DNA of 64,000 nt from JADJNW01 sp964526645 (GTDB lineage: Bacteria > Bacteroidota > Bacteroidia > Chitinophagales > Saprospiraceae), in the NCBI GenBank assembly GCA_964526645.1, contig CAZGJN010000021.1, forward strand, positions 1-64,000, in the 5' to 3' direction. Position numbers and translations under genes: made by a program. A model generated the notes under the pieces. That model saw only the letters and a program-made list of their open reading frames with translations, had not been told where the DNA came from and ran no database searches. Shown in pieces: positions 45,563 through 53,559 of the stretch. The stretch's first letter is position 1; each line of letters begins with the position of its first letter.

Positions 45563-46180
45563 TCAATTATGTTGAATCATTTTAATCCATTCAATTAGAG
45601 CGCGTTGCATCATATCTTGATTTTCTTCGTCGCTTTGTTCCATCACACGCACGCGGCAACTGTTGTTCAGCATCACCAAGCCATGCAGAAAAGCCCAGGA
45701 ATAAAAGGCATAATCTTTGGCAGAAGTAGCATGAATCATGCCTTTGTCTATGCACTCTTGCACTGTGTTTTCCAGAAAAGCAAATGCTTCCTCGCCGCTG
45801 TGCCAGGGCTTATGCTCTTCGAGTACCTCCATCGGTGCCATGAGCACGAACATCAGGTTGTAGTGCTGCGGATGCTCCATTGAAAAGCGCATGTACACTT
45901 CGCCGATGGCGTGGAGGCGTTCCAGCGGATTGGCAATGGCTTGTAAAGGGAACATTGCCTGGCGTAAAAGATCGAATCCAACCTTGTGGATAGCAAACAA
46001 CACTTCGTTTTTATCCTTGAAATACAAGTAAATCGTGCCGGGGCTGTACTCGATGCGTTCTGCGATATTGCGAATGGAGGTTTTTTCGTAGCCTTCCTCC
46101 GCGAATACTTCGGTCGCCGCTTCGATGATGCGCTCGCGCATTTCCTGTTTTTCCCGCTCTTTCCGTTCTGCAATGCCCAT
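45563..46180 (-). CDS. TetR/AcrR family transcriptional regulator
   Basis: 205 residues. The N-terminal HTH is at about residues 15-60 (IIEAATEVFAEEGYEKTSIRNI then SPGTIYLYFKDKNEVLFAI), and the rest is a helical ligand domain. First gene of the efflux operon. The promoter contains a perfect 13-bp palindrome between the -33 and -7 boxes (46229-46259), so it likely represses itself and the pump genes. Confidence 0.95.
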   Translation of the reverse strand: MGIAERKEREKQEMRERIIEAATEVFAEEGYEKTSIRNIAERIEYSPGTIYLYFKDKNEVLFAIHKVGFDLLRQAMFPLQAIANPLERLHAIGEVYMRFSMEHPQHYNLMFVLMAPMEVLEEHKPWHSGEEAFAFLENTVQECIDKGMIHATSAKDYAFYSWAFLHGLVMLNNSCRVRVMEQSDEENQDMMQRALIEWIKMIQHN

Positions 46181-46662
46181 TTTGAGGTACGAATTACGAT
46201 TTTAGATTCGCGATTTTGATTTACAATGCAAATTTATTGAACGCTGTTCAGATAATCAACACTCTTTAATTATTTTTCGATAAATTTCTCTTTTTTATCG
46301 TTTATGATACAAATATTGAGGATATTTTTCCTGAAGACAAGCCCGAGTTTATTCAATTGGAAAACTAGAAAAATGAATTGTAAAAAATTGGGGATGAATT
46401 GTTTGATCCATGGCGCTTTTTTCAAAAAATCGGCTACCGGTATTTTGGTGCTCCAGAAAAAAACGTTTTGCGGTCGTAAAAATTTACACCTCTGTGCAAG
46501 CAAACAAGAGCCAAATACGCTTGAAAAAGATAGTTTAAAAGTACAGTATCTGCTATTTTTCAAATAAATTTATAAAAAAATTGCCTGCCTCAAAAAACGA
46601 TAAGCGACGAACAAGCGTTGTTTACCTCGGTGAAGTTTTTTCGCTATAACAAATTCATAATC
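46181..46662. other. 482-base divergent intergenic region
   Basis: Holds the tetR promoter/operator at its left end. A 87-codon rightward open frame (46304-46567) has no features of a gene. AT-rich otherwise, with the promoter of the carrier-protein gene expected near 46620-46650. Confidence 0.55.
46229..46259 (-). promoter_or_regulatory. tetR promoter with embedded operator
   Basis: On the minus strand: TTG (46259-46257), a 20-base spacer, then TAAATTTG (46236-46229), matching Bacteroidota -33/-7 boxes. The perfect palindrome TGAACGCTGTTCA occupies 46238-46250 inside the spacer. Confidence 0.8.
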
Positions 46663-46908
46663 ATGGTCACTGCCAATACCACTCAAGATCGGGTCATTCA
46701 TTTGATCAGCGGCATCTGTCGTATACCCCATTCCAGCATTCATCCATTCACAAGCTTGAAAGATGACCTTTATTTGGATACTGTTGATATGCTACTTTTA
46801 ATCGCCGCTATTGAAAATGATTTTAATGTATATTTGACGGAAGAAGAAGCCAATTCGATTGTAACGGTTAGAGATGCCAGCTATTACATCCAGCACCATG
46901 CAGCCTGA
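46663..46908 (+). CDS. Acyl-carrier-protein-like protein lacking the carrier serine
   Basis: 81 residues. The helical ACP fold is suggested by DDLYLDTVDMLLLIAAIEND followed by FNVYLTEEEANSIVTVRDAS, which aligns with the ACP segment DSLDTVELVMALEEEF. The serine that would carry 4'-phosphopantetheine is Tyr37 here (DSLD becomes LYLD), so it probably cannot be acylated in the normal way. The start at 46663 gives the usual ACP length; an upstream start at 46618 adds a leader. Its 3' end overlaps the next gene by 11 bases. Confidence 0.75.
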   Translation: MVTANTTQDRVIHLISGICRIPHSSIHPFTSLKDDLYLDTVDMLLLIAAIENDFNVYLTEEEANSIVTVRDASYYIQHHAA

Positions 46909-47521
46909 GCCCCAAAAAGTAAAAACCTTGAAGCGGACCTTGTCACTCGAAAGAGCAGCCTTTGAATTGAATATGCAATTCCATCTCAACGATGAATGGG
47001 GTTTGATTGAATTATTGCGAGATTTCAAACTTTTTAAAATCGGCGGCAGCAAAAAAATAACCAACGTCATCCACAAAAAAGATGACATGTTGGAAACAGA
47101 GGTAAATATTTTCGACTATCGCTACACCGTGAGCACGGGCAAAAGCGCCGCTACCTTCAAACAAACGGTTTTTTTTATGCACTCCAAGAAGTTGGGCTTA
47201 CCTCACTTTTGGATGAAACCCGAAACAGTTTTTGATAAGTTAGGAGAATGGTTAGGCTTATCGAAAGATATTGATTTTGAAGCATTTCCGAAGTTTTCGG
47301 AGCACTATTGGCTGAAAGGTGAAGATAAGGAGTATATCCGCGCCACCATGAACGAAGATGTGTTGAAGTTTTTCACTGTGGAGCGGGAATGGTCGTTGGA
47401 GGGATGCAACTATTTTCTCATTTTTTACAAAGCCCAAACGCTCCTGCCATCAGAAACGATTAAAAGTTTTTACAAGAAAGGAATGAAAATTTGCGAAATG
47501 CTCAGCCAAACAATACAATAA
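46898..47521 (+). CDS. Hypothetical protein, translationally coupled to ACP-like gene
   Basis: About 207 residues, soluble. It is mixed alpha/beta: FKLFKIGGSKKITNVI, FDYRYTVSTGKSAATFKQTVFF, LGLPHFWMKPETVFDKLGEW, FPKFSEHYWLKGEDKEYI and EREWSLEGCNYFLIFY. It looks like a widespread uncharacterised family found in several phyla, but I know no function. The ATG at 46898 overlaps the upstream stop by 11 bases; another ATG at 46874 is possible. The overlap suggests a shared role with the carrier-like protein. Confidence 0.75.
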   Translation: MQPEPQKVKTLKRTLSLERAAFELNMQFHLNDEWGLIELLRDFKLFKIGGSKKITNVIHKKDDMLETEVNIFDYRYTVSTGKSAATFKQTVFFMHSKKLGLPHFWMKPETVFDKLGEWLGLSKDIDFEAFPKFSEHYWLKGEDKEYIRATMNEDVLKFFTVEREWSLEGCNYFLIFYKAQTLLPSETIKSFYKKGMKICEMLSQTIQ

Positions 47522-47866
47522 TATGCTGAGCCTTTATTGGGTAACTCACCAATATCATTGCATTTTTTCTATCAATTCCCATTCCAAGGAAAAGCAGCAC
47601 ATCCACTTTCAAAATCTTAATGACTATCTGATCCGATATATTTGAGCAGCTTGCGAGTGCATTTATTGTCGTACAGTACTTATCCTAATAAACGCAGAAA
47701 AAATGAGCCACGAAGTTGTTTTCAACTAAGTCTTTCTTTTTCTCCACACCTTTTGTTTAAAACTTTTCGTTTTCTTTTCAATCACTTTCCGTAACTTTAT
47801 GTATAAAGCAGAGGGACAAGGGTAGCGGGAAATCACCCAATTACCCAATTCCCTCATCACCCAACT
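47522..47866. other. 345-base region before dnaE
   Basis: Contains a possible -7 element TAACTTTA (47792-47799) and a leader with repeated CACCCAATTACCCAATT-type units ending near the dnaE start. No gene. Confidence 0.5.
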
Positions 47867-50800
47867 ATGGAATTCGTACACTTACATTGCCACACACAAT
47901 ATTCATTGCTCGATGGTGCCTCCGATATCGGGGCGATGATGGACAAAGCTGCTGCGGATGGACAGAAGGGCGTAGCGCTCACCGACCACGGCAATATGTT
48001 TGGTGCTTTCAAGTTTGTTTCGGAGGCTAAAAAGCGAGACCTGAAGCCTATCGTCGGTTGTGAATTTTACCTTGTCGAAGACCGGCATCGCAAAACCTTT
48101 TTGCGCTCACGAGGGGAGGAGGACGTACGATACCACCAATTATTGTTGGCAAAAAACAAGCAAGGCTACGAAAACCTCTCCAAGCTCTGTTCCCTGGGCT
48201 TTATGGACGGTTTGTATGGCAAATATCCCAGGATTGATAAGGAATTGATTGAAAAATACCACGAGGGCTTGGTGGCAACGAGTTGCTGTATCGGGGCGGA
48301 AATTCCACAGGCAATTTTGCGCGGCAAACTCGATGAAGCGGAGGAAAAACTGCGCTGGTGGCTTGATTTGTTCGGCGAGGATTTTTATGTTGAGTTGCAA
48401 CGCCATCGAGGCATGGAAAATATTGATGGCTTGGGTGTGAGCCAGGAGGATGTGAATCAGCAATTATTGAAATTTGCGAAAAAATATAATATCAAAGTCA
48501 TCGCCACCAACGATTCGCATTATGTAAACGAAGAGGATTGGCAACCGCACGATATTCTCTTGTGTATCAACACTGCGGCGCTGCTGGAGGATGAAAAACG
48601 ATTCCGTTTCCCGAGTGCGGATTTTTATTTTAAGACCCAAACCGAAATGAGCAATCTCTTCCGCGATGTGCCGCACGCAGTGGATGCCACGATGGAGATT
48701 TTTGATAAAATCGAAACCCTGAATTTGAGCCGCGACGTGCTGCTTCCGGCGTTTCCGATCCCACCAGGCTTTGATAGCCAGGATAGTTATCTGCGGCATC
48801 TCACTTTTGAGGGGGCGCGAAAACGCTACCGTACGATCACCCCGGACATCGAAGAGCGCTTGAATTTTGAGTTGCAGGTCATCGCCGATTCCGGTTATCC
48901 AGGCTATTTCCTGATTGTGCAAGACTTTACCAACACGGCGCGGCAGATGGGCGTTTCGGTTGGTCCAGGGCGGGGTTCGGCGGCGGGTTCGGCAGTGGCG
49001 TATTGTATTGGCATTACAAATGTGGATCCGATTAAATATGATTTGCTGTTTGAGCGATTTTTGAATCCTGAACGCGTGTCCATGCCCGATATTGATATTG
49101 ATTTTGACGATGAAGGTCGCGATAAAGTCATTGATTATGTGATTGAAAAATATGGGCGCAACCAAGTGGCGCAAATTGTGACTTACGGCACGATGGCTGC
49201 CAAGTCTTCCCTGCGCGATGTAGGGCGCGTGATGAACATTCCGCTGCCTGAAGTGGACAAAGTTGCCAAAACTTTTCCTTCGCATCTGAAAGCAAGTTTG
49301 AAAAAAGTACTCGCTAAAGACGATGTGGATGATAAGCTAAAACAGGATTTGAATAGTGAAGAATTAGACAAAGCCTACAAATTCAGGCAGTTGGCAGCAG
49401 GCGATGATGAAATCGGGCACATGATTCGTACCGCCAAAAAACTCGAGGGCTCTATTCGCAATACCGGGATTCATGCTTGTGGGGTCGTTATTACACCGGA
49501 TGAAATTACAAAATATGTTCCCGTAAAAGTGGATAAGGAAGCAGATATGCTCGTGACCCAATTCGATAACAGCGTTGCCGAAAGCGCTGGGCTATTGAAA
49601 ATGGACTTCCTGGGCTTGAAAACCCTCACCATCATAAAAGATGCGGTGCAGATGATTGAAGAAAATCGTGGGGTAAAGCTTGATATGGATGCTGTTCCGC
49701 TCGATGACGAAAAAACCTATCAACTCTTCCAACGCGGCGAAACGGTGGCGATTTTCCAGTATGAAAGTTCAGGTATGCAGAAGTACATGAAAGAACTTGC
49801 ACCTACGACCTTCGAGGATTTGATTGCTATGAATGCCTTATATCGCCCGGGACCATTGGAATACATCCCTAATTTCATCGCGCGCAAGCACGGGCGTGAG
49901 CCGATTACCTACGATTTGCCGGATATGGAAGAGTATTTGAAAGATACCTACGGAATTACTGTTTATCAGGAGCAAGTCATGTTGCTCTCGCAGAAGTTAG
50001 CGGGTTTTTCAAAAGGTCAAGCCGATAAACTGCGCAAAGCAATGGGTAAAAAACTCAAAGCAGAGTTGGACGCGATGTATCCAAAATTTATAGAAGGCGG
50101 CAAGAAAAATGGGCATCCGGAGAAAATTCTCGAAAAGGTCTGGAAAGACTGGGAAGCCTTTGCTTCATACGCTTTCAACAAGTCGCACTCCACTTGCTAT
50201 GCCTTTGTCGCATTCCAAACCGCCTATTTAAAAGCGCATTATCCTGCAGAATACATGGCTTCGGTGCTTACACATAATAAAAATAACATATCTGATGTTA
50301 CTTTCTTCTTACAAGAGTGCAAACGCATGGGCTTGGCGGTGCTTGGTCCCGACATTAATGAAAGTGTGTCGAATTTTTCGGTAAATAAAAAAGGGCAAAT
50401 CCGCTTTGGTATGGCAGCGCTCAAGGGTGTAGGCGAAGGCCCAGTGGAAGCTATTCTGGAAGAACGCAAGAAAAATGGGCTATTCACCAGTATTTTTGAT
50501 CTCACACGAAGATTGCCTTTGCAAGCCATCAACAAGCGCGTGCTGGAGAGTTTGGGCTACGGCGGGGCGTTTGATTGTTTTGAAAATGCCCATCGGGCGC
50601 AATATTTCGCTCCCAGCGAAAAATATGAATCCTTGATTGAACATGCCCTGAAATACGGCGCGGCTTATCAATCGCAAAAAGCATTTGCTTCGGTATCGCT
50701 ATTTGGAGATGCCCAAGACGAAGTCATGCTCACAGAGCCTGCCTTGCCCGATTGTCAGCGCTGGAGCTTACTCGAAATGCTTGAAAAAGAACAAGAAGTG

Positions 50801-51403
50801 ACGGGCATTTACATCACGGGGCATCCGCTGGATGATTATAAAGTTGAAATTGAAAACTTTATAACTTGTTCATTAGATGCGATAGAAGATTATAAAAGCA
50901 GACCTTCATTACAATTGGCAGGGCTTGTCATCAAAGCTCGGCACATGGTCAGTAAAAATGGCAATGGCTGGGGCATTTTTGAAATCCGAGATTACAATGG
51001 CAACCTGGAGTTTAAGCTTTTTGGCGAAGACTATCAAAAATTTAAACACTTGCTCGAAGAAGGCAAAGCCCTGTTTTTTAAAGGCAGCTTCAAACGCGGC
51101 TGGGGCGACAATGCCGATTTGGAATTCAAACCGACTGAAGTGAAACTCCTCGAAGGTGTCGGCGAAACCCTCACGCAATCCATCACCCTCAAGCTACAAG
51201 TAGAAACCCTCTCGGTAGAATTTATAGAAAAACTCGACGCACTCTGCCAACGCTACAAAGGGCAGCACCGCCTCAAAATGGAACTACTCGACAACACCCA
51301 GCGCCTCAAACTCAGCATGGCTGCCCGCGAACGCAAAGTGCTGGCTAACAACGATTTCGTAGCCGAACTGGTGAAAATGGGCGTGGCGTATCGGCTGAAT
51401 TAG
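47867..51403 (+). CDS. dnaE: DNA polymerase III subunit alpha
   Basis: Replicative polymerase catalytic subunit, 1178 residues, close to the usual length. The N-terminal PHP domain starts VHLHCHTQYSLLDGA; the palm motif with catalytic Asp pair is MPDIDIDFDDEGR near residues 405-417; the fingers contain SGMQKYMKELAPTTFEDLI and ALYRPGPLEYIP. A helix-hairpin-helix and the C-terminal OB-fold (LQLAGLVIKARHMVSKNG) follow. Start is fixed by the PHP motif. Confidence 0.97.
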   Translation: MEFVHLHCHTQYSLLDGASDIGAMMDKAAADGQKGVALTDHGNMFGAFKFVSEAKKRDLKPIVGCEFYLVEDRHRKTFLRSRGEEDVRYHQLLLAKNKQGYENLSKLCSLGFMDGLYGKYPRIDKELIEKYHEGLVATSCCIGAEIPQAILRGKLDEAEEKLRWWLDLFGEDFYVELQRHRGMENIDGLGVSQEDVNQQLLKFAKKYNIKVIATNDSHYVNEEDWQPHDILLCINTAALLEDEKRFRFPSADFYFKTQTEMSNLFRDVPHAVDATMEIFDKIETLNLSRDVLLPAFPIPPGFDSQDSYLRHLTFEGARKRYRTITPDIEERLNFELQVIADSGYPGYFLIVQDFTNTARQMGVSVGPGRGSAAGSAVAYCIGITNVDPIKYDLLFERFLNPERVSMPDIDIDFDDEGRDKVIDYVIEKYGRNQVAQIVTYGTMAAKSSLRDVGRVMNIPLPEVDKVAKTFPSHLKASLKKVLAKDDVDDKLKQDLNSEELDKAYKFRQLAAGDDEIGHMIRTAKKLEGSIRNTGIHACGVVITPDEITKYVPVKVDKEADMLVTQFDNSVAESAGLLKMDFLGLKTLTIIKDAVQMIEENRGVKLDMDAVPLDDEKTYQLFQRGETVAIFQYESSGMQKYMKELAPTTFEDLIAMNALYRPGPLEYIPNFIARKHGREPITYDLPDMEEYLKDTYGITVYQEQVMLLSQKLAGFSKGQADKLRKAMGKKLKAELDAMYPKFIEGGKKNGHPEKILEKVWKDWEAFASYAFNKSHSTCYAFVAFQTAYLKAHYPAEYMASVLTHNKNNISDVTFFLQECKRMGLAVLGPDINESVSNFSVNKKGQIRFGMAALKGVGEGPVEAILEERKKNGLFTSIFDLTRRLPLQAINKRVLESLGYGGAFDCFENAHRAQYFAPSEKYESLIEHALKYGAAYQSQKAFASVSLFGDAQDEVMLTEPALPDCQRWSLLEMLEKEQEVTGIYITGHPLDDYKVEIENFITCSLDAIEDYKSRPSLQLAGLVIKARHMVSKNGNGWGIFEIRDYNGNLEFKLFGEDYQKFKHLLEEGKALFFKGSFKRGWGDNADLEFKPTEVKLLEGVGETLTQSITLKLQVETLSVEFIEKLDALCQRYKGQHRLKMELLDNTQRLKLSMAARERKVLANNDFVAELVKMGVAYRLN

Positions 51404-51467
51404 AGCAGGATTTCCTTTTGCACTTTTAATGCTAATCAAACCGATGAGTTTTAAAATTCATGGTTTT

Positions 51468-52469
51468 TTATTTCAATGCTGCAATGGCACGCTCCAGAAT
51501 CGTATCCTTGCCTTTCTGACGATCACTTTCGCTCATATCCACCTTGATGTCGGGTGGGATGCCGCCTTCGATATTGAAACCATCCGGCGTGAAGGATTGG
51601 GTCGAAGAGTAGCGCACGATCCAGCCGTTAGGCAATTCACTGCTCACAGGGGTGCCGCCGCCGCCGCCGGTTTGGTCGCCAATGATTTTTACATTTGGAA
51701 AACTTTGCATCATAGCGACGAAGAAATTGGTAGCGCTGTAGCACATTCGATTGGTGAGGATGACCACTGGCTTAGTGAATTGGCGTTCGCCTCCGGGTTC
51801 TACATACACTTCTACTGGTTCAGAAAAATCATTATGTGCAGGGCCGTTTTTTACCACAAAAGTATAGCCCAGGCGTCGCTTGTCTGTAAAACGCGAGGCA
51901 AGTAGTAAGGGCAGATGGCTAAATCCGCCGCCATTGTCGCGCAAATCAAGGATGATGCCTTTTGCTTTTTCAAAACGAGCGATCACCAAATCAATCTGGC
52001 TTTCACTGATGCGCGAACCAAAACTGCCGTAACGCACATAACCAATTGTGCTGTCAATCACAGTGTGAACAAGTGCGCCCGTGTACCATTGCTCGTCTTT
52101 CCAGTAGTTGCGTTGCAGCAGGTCTTCGTCAAAATTGGGTGGATAGCCTAAAAACCACTCCCAGTTGCGCGAGCGATTGAAGCCCGCTTCGAGGTTGACG
52201 TGCCCGTCTCGCAAGGTAAAGAGCATATCCGACATGATCTCGTACAGTTCCAGCACGTTGGTATTCGACTTTACTTTCGGGCGATACACGTTGTAAACGC
52301 TGTCCCAATTGATATTTTTATACTCAAAAAAAGAATAGCCTTCGTCTATTTCTTTCCAGAGCGCCTCAAATGTAGCCACCGGATCGGTTTTGGGGTCATC
52401 TTCAAATAAAATGGCTTCGCAGGAAACAAAAGAGAAGGTAATAAAAAGCAAGATGATTGTATTTTTCAT
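51468..52469 (-). CDS. S41 family (tricorn/C-terminal-processing) peptidase, lipoprotein
   Basis: 333 residues, lipobox FVSC (Cys17). The S41 core is present: IGYVRYGSFGSR, GIILDLRDNGGG and LTNRMCYSATNFF with the catalytic Ser, then VKIIGDQTGGGGG. It lacks the PDZ domain of CtpA. It probably cleaves periplasmic or surface proteins. Same strand as the barrel gene 90 bases upstream, so perhaps co-transcribed. Confidence 0.92.
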   Translation of the reverse strand: MKNTIILLFITFSFVSCEAILFEDDPKTDPVATFEALWKEIDEGYSFFEYKNINWDSVYNVYRPKVKSNTNVLELYEIMSDMLFTLRDGHVNLEAGFNRSRNWEWFLGYPPNFDEDLLQRNYWKDEQWYTGALVHTVIDSTIGYVRYGSFGSRISESQIDLVIARFEKAKGIILDLRDNGGGFSHLPLLLASRFTDKRRLGYTFVVKNGPAHNDFSEPVEVYVEPGGERQFTKPVVILTNRMCYSATNFFVAMMQSFPNVKIIGDQTGGGGGTPVSSELPNGWIVRYSSTQSFTPDGFNIEGGIPPDIKVDMSESDRQKGKDTILERAIAALK

Positions 52470-52559
52470 AATCTGGAAAGTTGAAAGTTTAGAGGGGTCA
52501 AGAGGTTAAAAAAGTAGAGAAGGTAGAGCGATTAACGTTCTCAACCGTATCCACCTGAT

Positions 52560-53345
52560 TTAAAATTTAAAATGCAAATTAAATTGCACAGATTGCATTA
52601 CTTGCTTCACCGTGTGTGGTTTTAGGTCAGATTTGAAAAAATCCCAATAATACATTATCCCCAGGCGATTGCCATTTTTTAAGGGATACGCCAATTCGAT
52701 CTGCGATTTTACATTTTGCAAAATATTGAAAGAGCCAAACTGTGCGTCTTTCCAACCCTGAAAACCGTTTTCATCGGGTGGCGCTACTTCCAGCCCGGAA
52801 TAATTCGGACGAACGCCGTAGGTGAGCGCCGGAATCGTGACTTGCCAATTGACGAGCCAATCGCGTTTGAAAAAACGGAATTCTCGTTCCACCATAGCCG
52901 AAGGCCCCAGCGAAAAAAATAAATCGTAGAAAAAATCAGAGTTAATCAAAGACAAATGCTCCCGAAAGCTGCCCCAGGTGGTAAGGGCTGCGCCTGCACG
53001 CCATTGCCAACGGGACTCTGTTGCGCTGATGCGATACAAATAGCTGCCGTTCACCGCAAAAGTATAGTTTTCCGTGGTGCCACCACTGGCGGCAGAAGTT
53101 TCGCCCAGCCAAAACAAGCCATCCATTCGGTATAAGCTTTTGGGGCGATGCCATTCTGCGGCAGCCTGAAAAGCGCCTTGTATTCCGTCGTACTGCAAAG
53201 GCGACATGGCATCGTCGCGCACTGTTTGCAAGCCAAAACCCCCACCCAGCTTGAGGTGAAAAGTATGTTGGGGTTCGGTAGCTTCTTGTGCGTATAAACA
53301 AGCAAATGATAAATGGAAAATGAGTAATCCAAGTGTCCAGCGCAT
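52560..53345 (-). CDS. Outer-membrane beta-barrel protein of unknown function
   Basis: 261 residues, with a signal peptide (ending FACLYAQ). The mature part is rich in alternating strands with aromatic ends (YLYRISATESRWQWRAGAALT, FNILQNVKSQIELAYPL) and finishes in a terminal Phe (VQFNLHFKF), typical of outer-membrane barrels. No family name can be given. The start at 53345 begins the signal peptide. Leftward, divergent from the TonB receptor and upstream of the S41 lipoprotein. Confidence 0.8.
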   Translation of the reverse strand: MRWTLGLLIFHLSFACLYAQEATEPQHTFHLKLGGGFGLQTVRDDAMSPLQYDGIQGAFQAAAEWHRPKSLYRMDGLFWLGETSAASGGTTENYTFAVNGSYLYRISATESRWQWRAGAALTTWGSFREHLSLINSDFFYDLFFSLGPSAMVEREFRFFKRDWLVNWQVTIPALTYGVRPNYSGLEVAPPDENGFQGWKDAQFGSFNILQNVKSQIELAYPLKNGNRLGIMYYWDFFKSDLKPHTVKQVMQSVQFNLHFKF

Positions 53346-53559
53346 GGTTTTTGTCTTTGCAGTAAAAATAAGGCAATCCACAAATAATTGCTGGATAAAA
53401 TTTTGCAAAGCACGCAGCACTTGCTGCAATCCAGGTAGTCCACTTTTTTTGAAAAAATATTGCAGTATTTGAAAACCTTTAAAAAAGCTTTTTGTTACGA
53501 AATCGTAATTTTAGTTTTTTAAAAACTTCAAAATTAAAATAAACTTAACTCTTATTATC

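Noticed and set aside
46304..46567. Rightward 87-codon frame upstream of ACP-like gene
   Set aside because: Lys/Phe-rich AT-run composition, no motif, no start signal.
48464..49285. Leftward 273-codon open frame inside dnaE
   Set aside because: Antisense shadow; dnaE is uninterrupted and strongly conserved.
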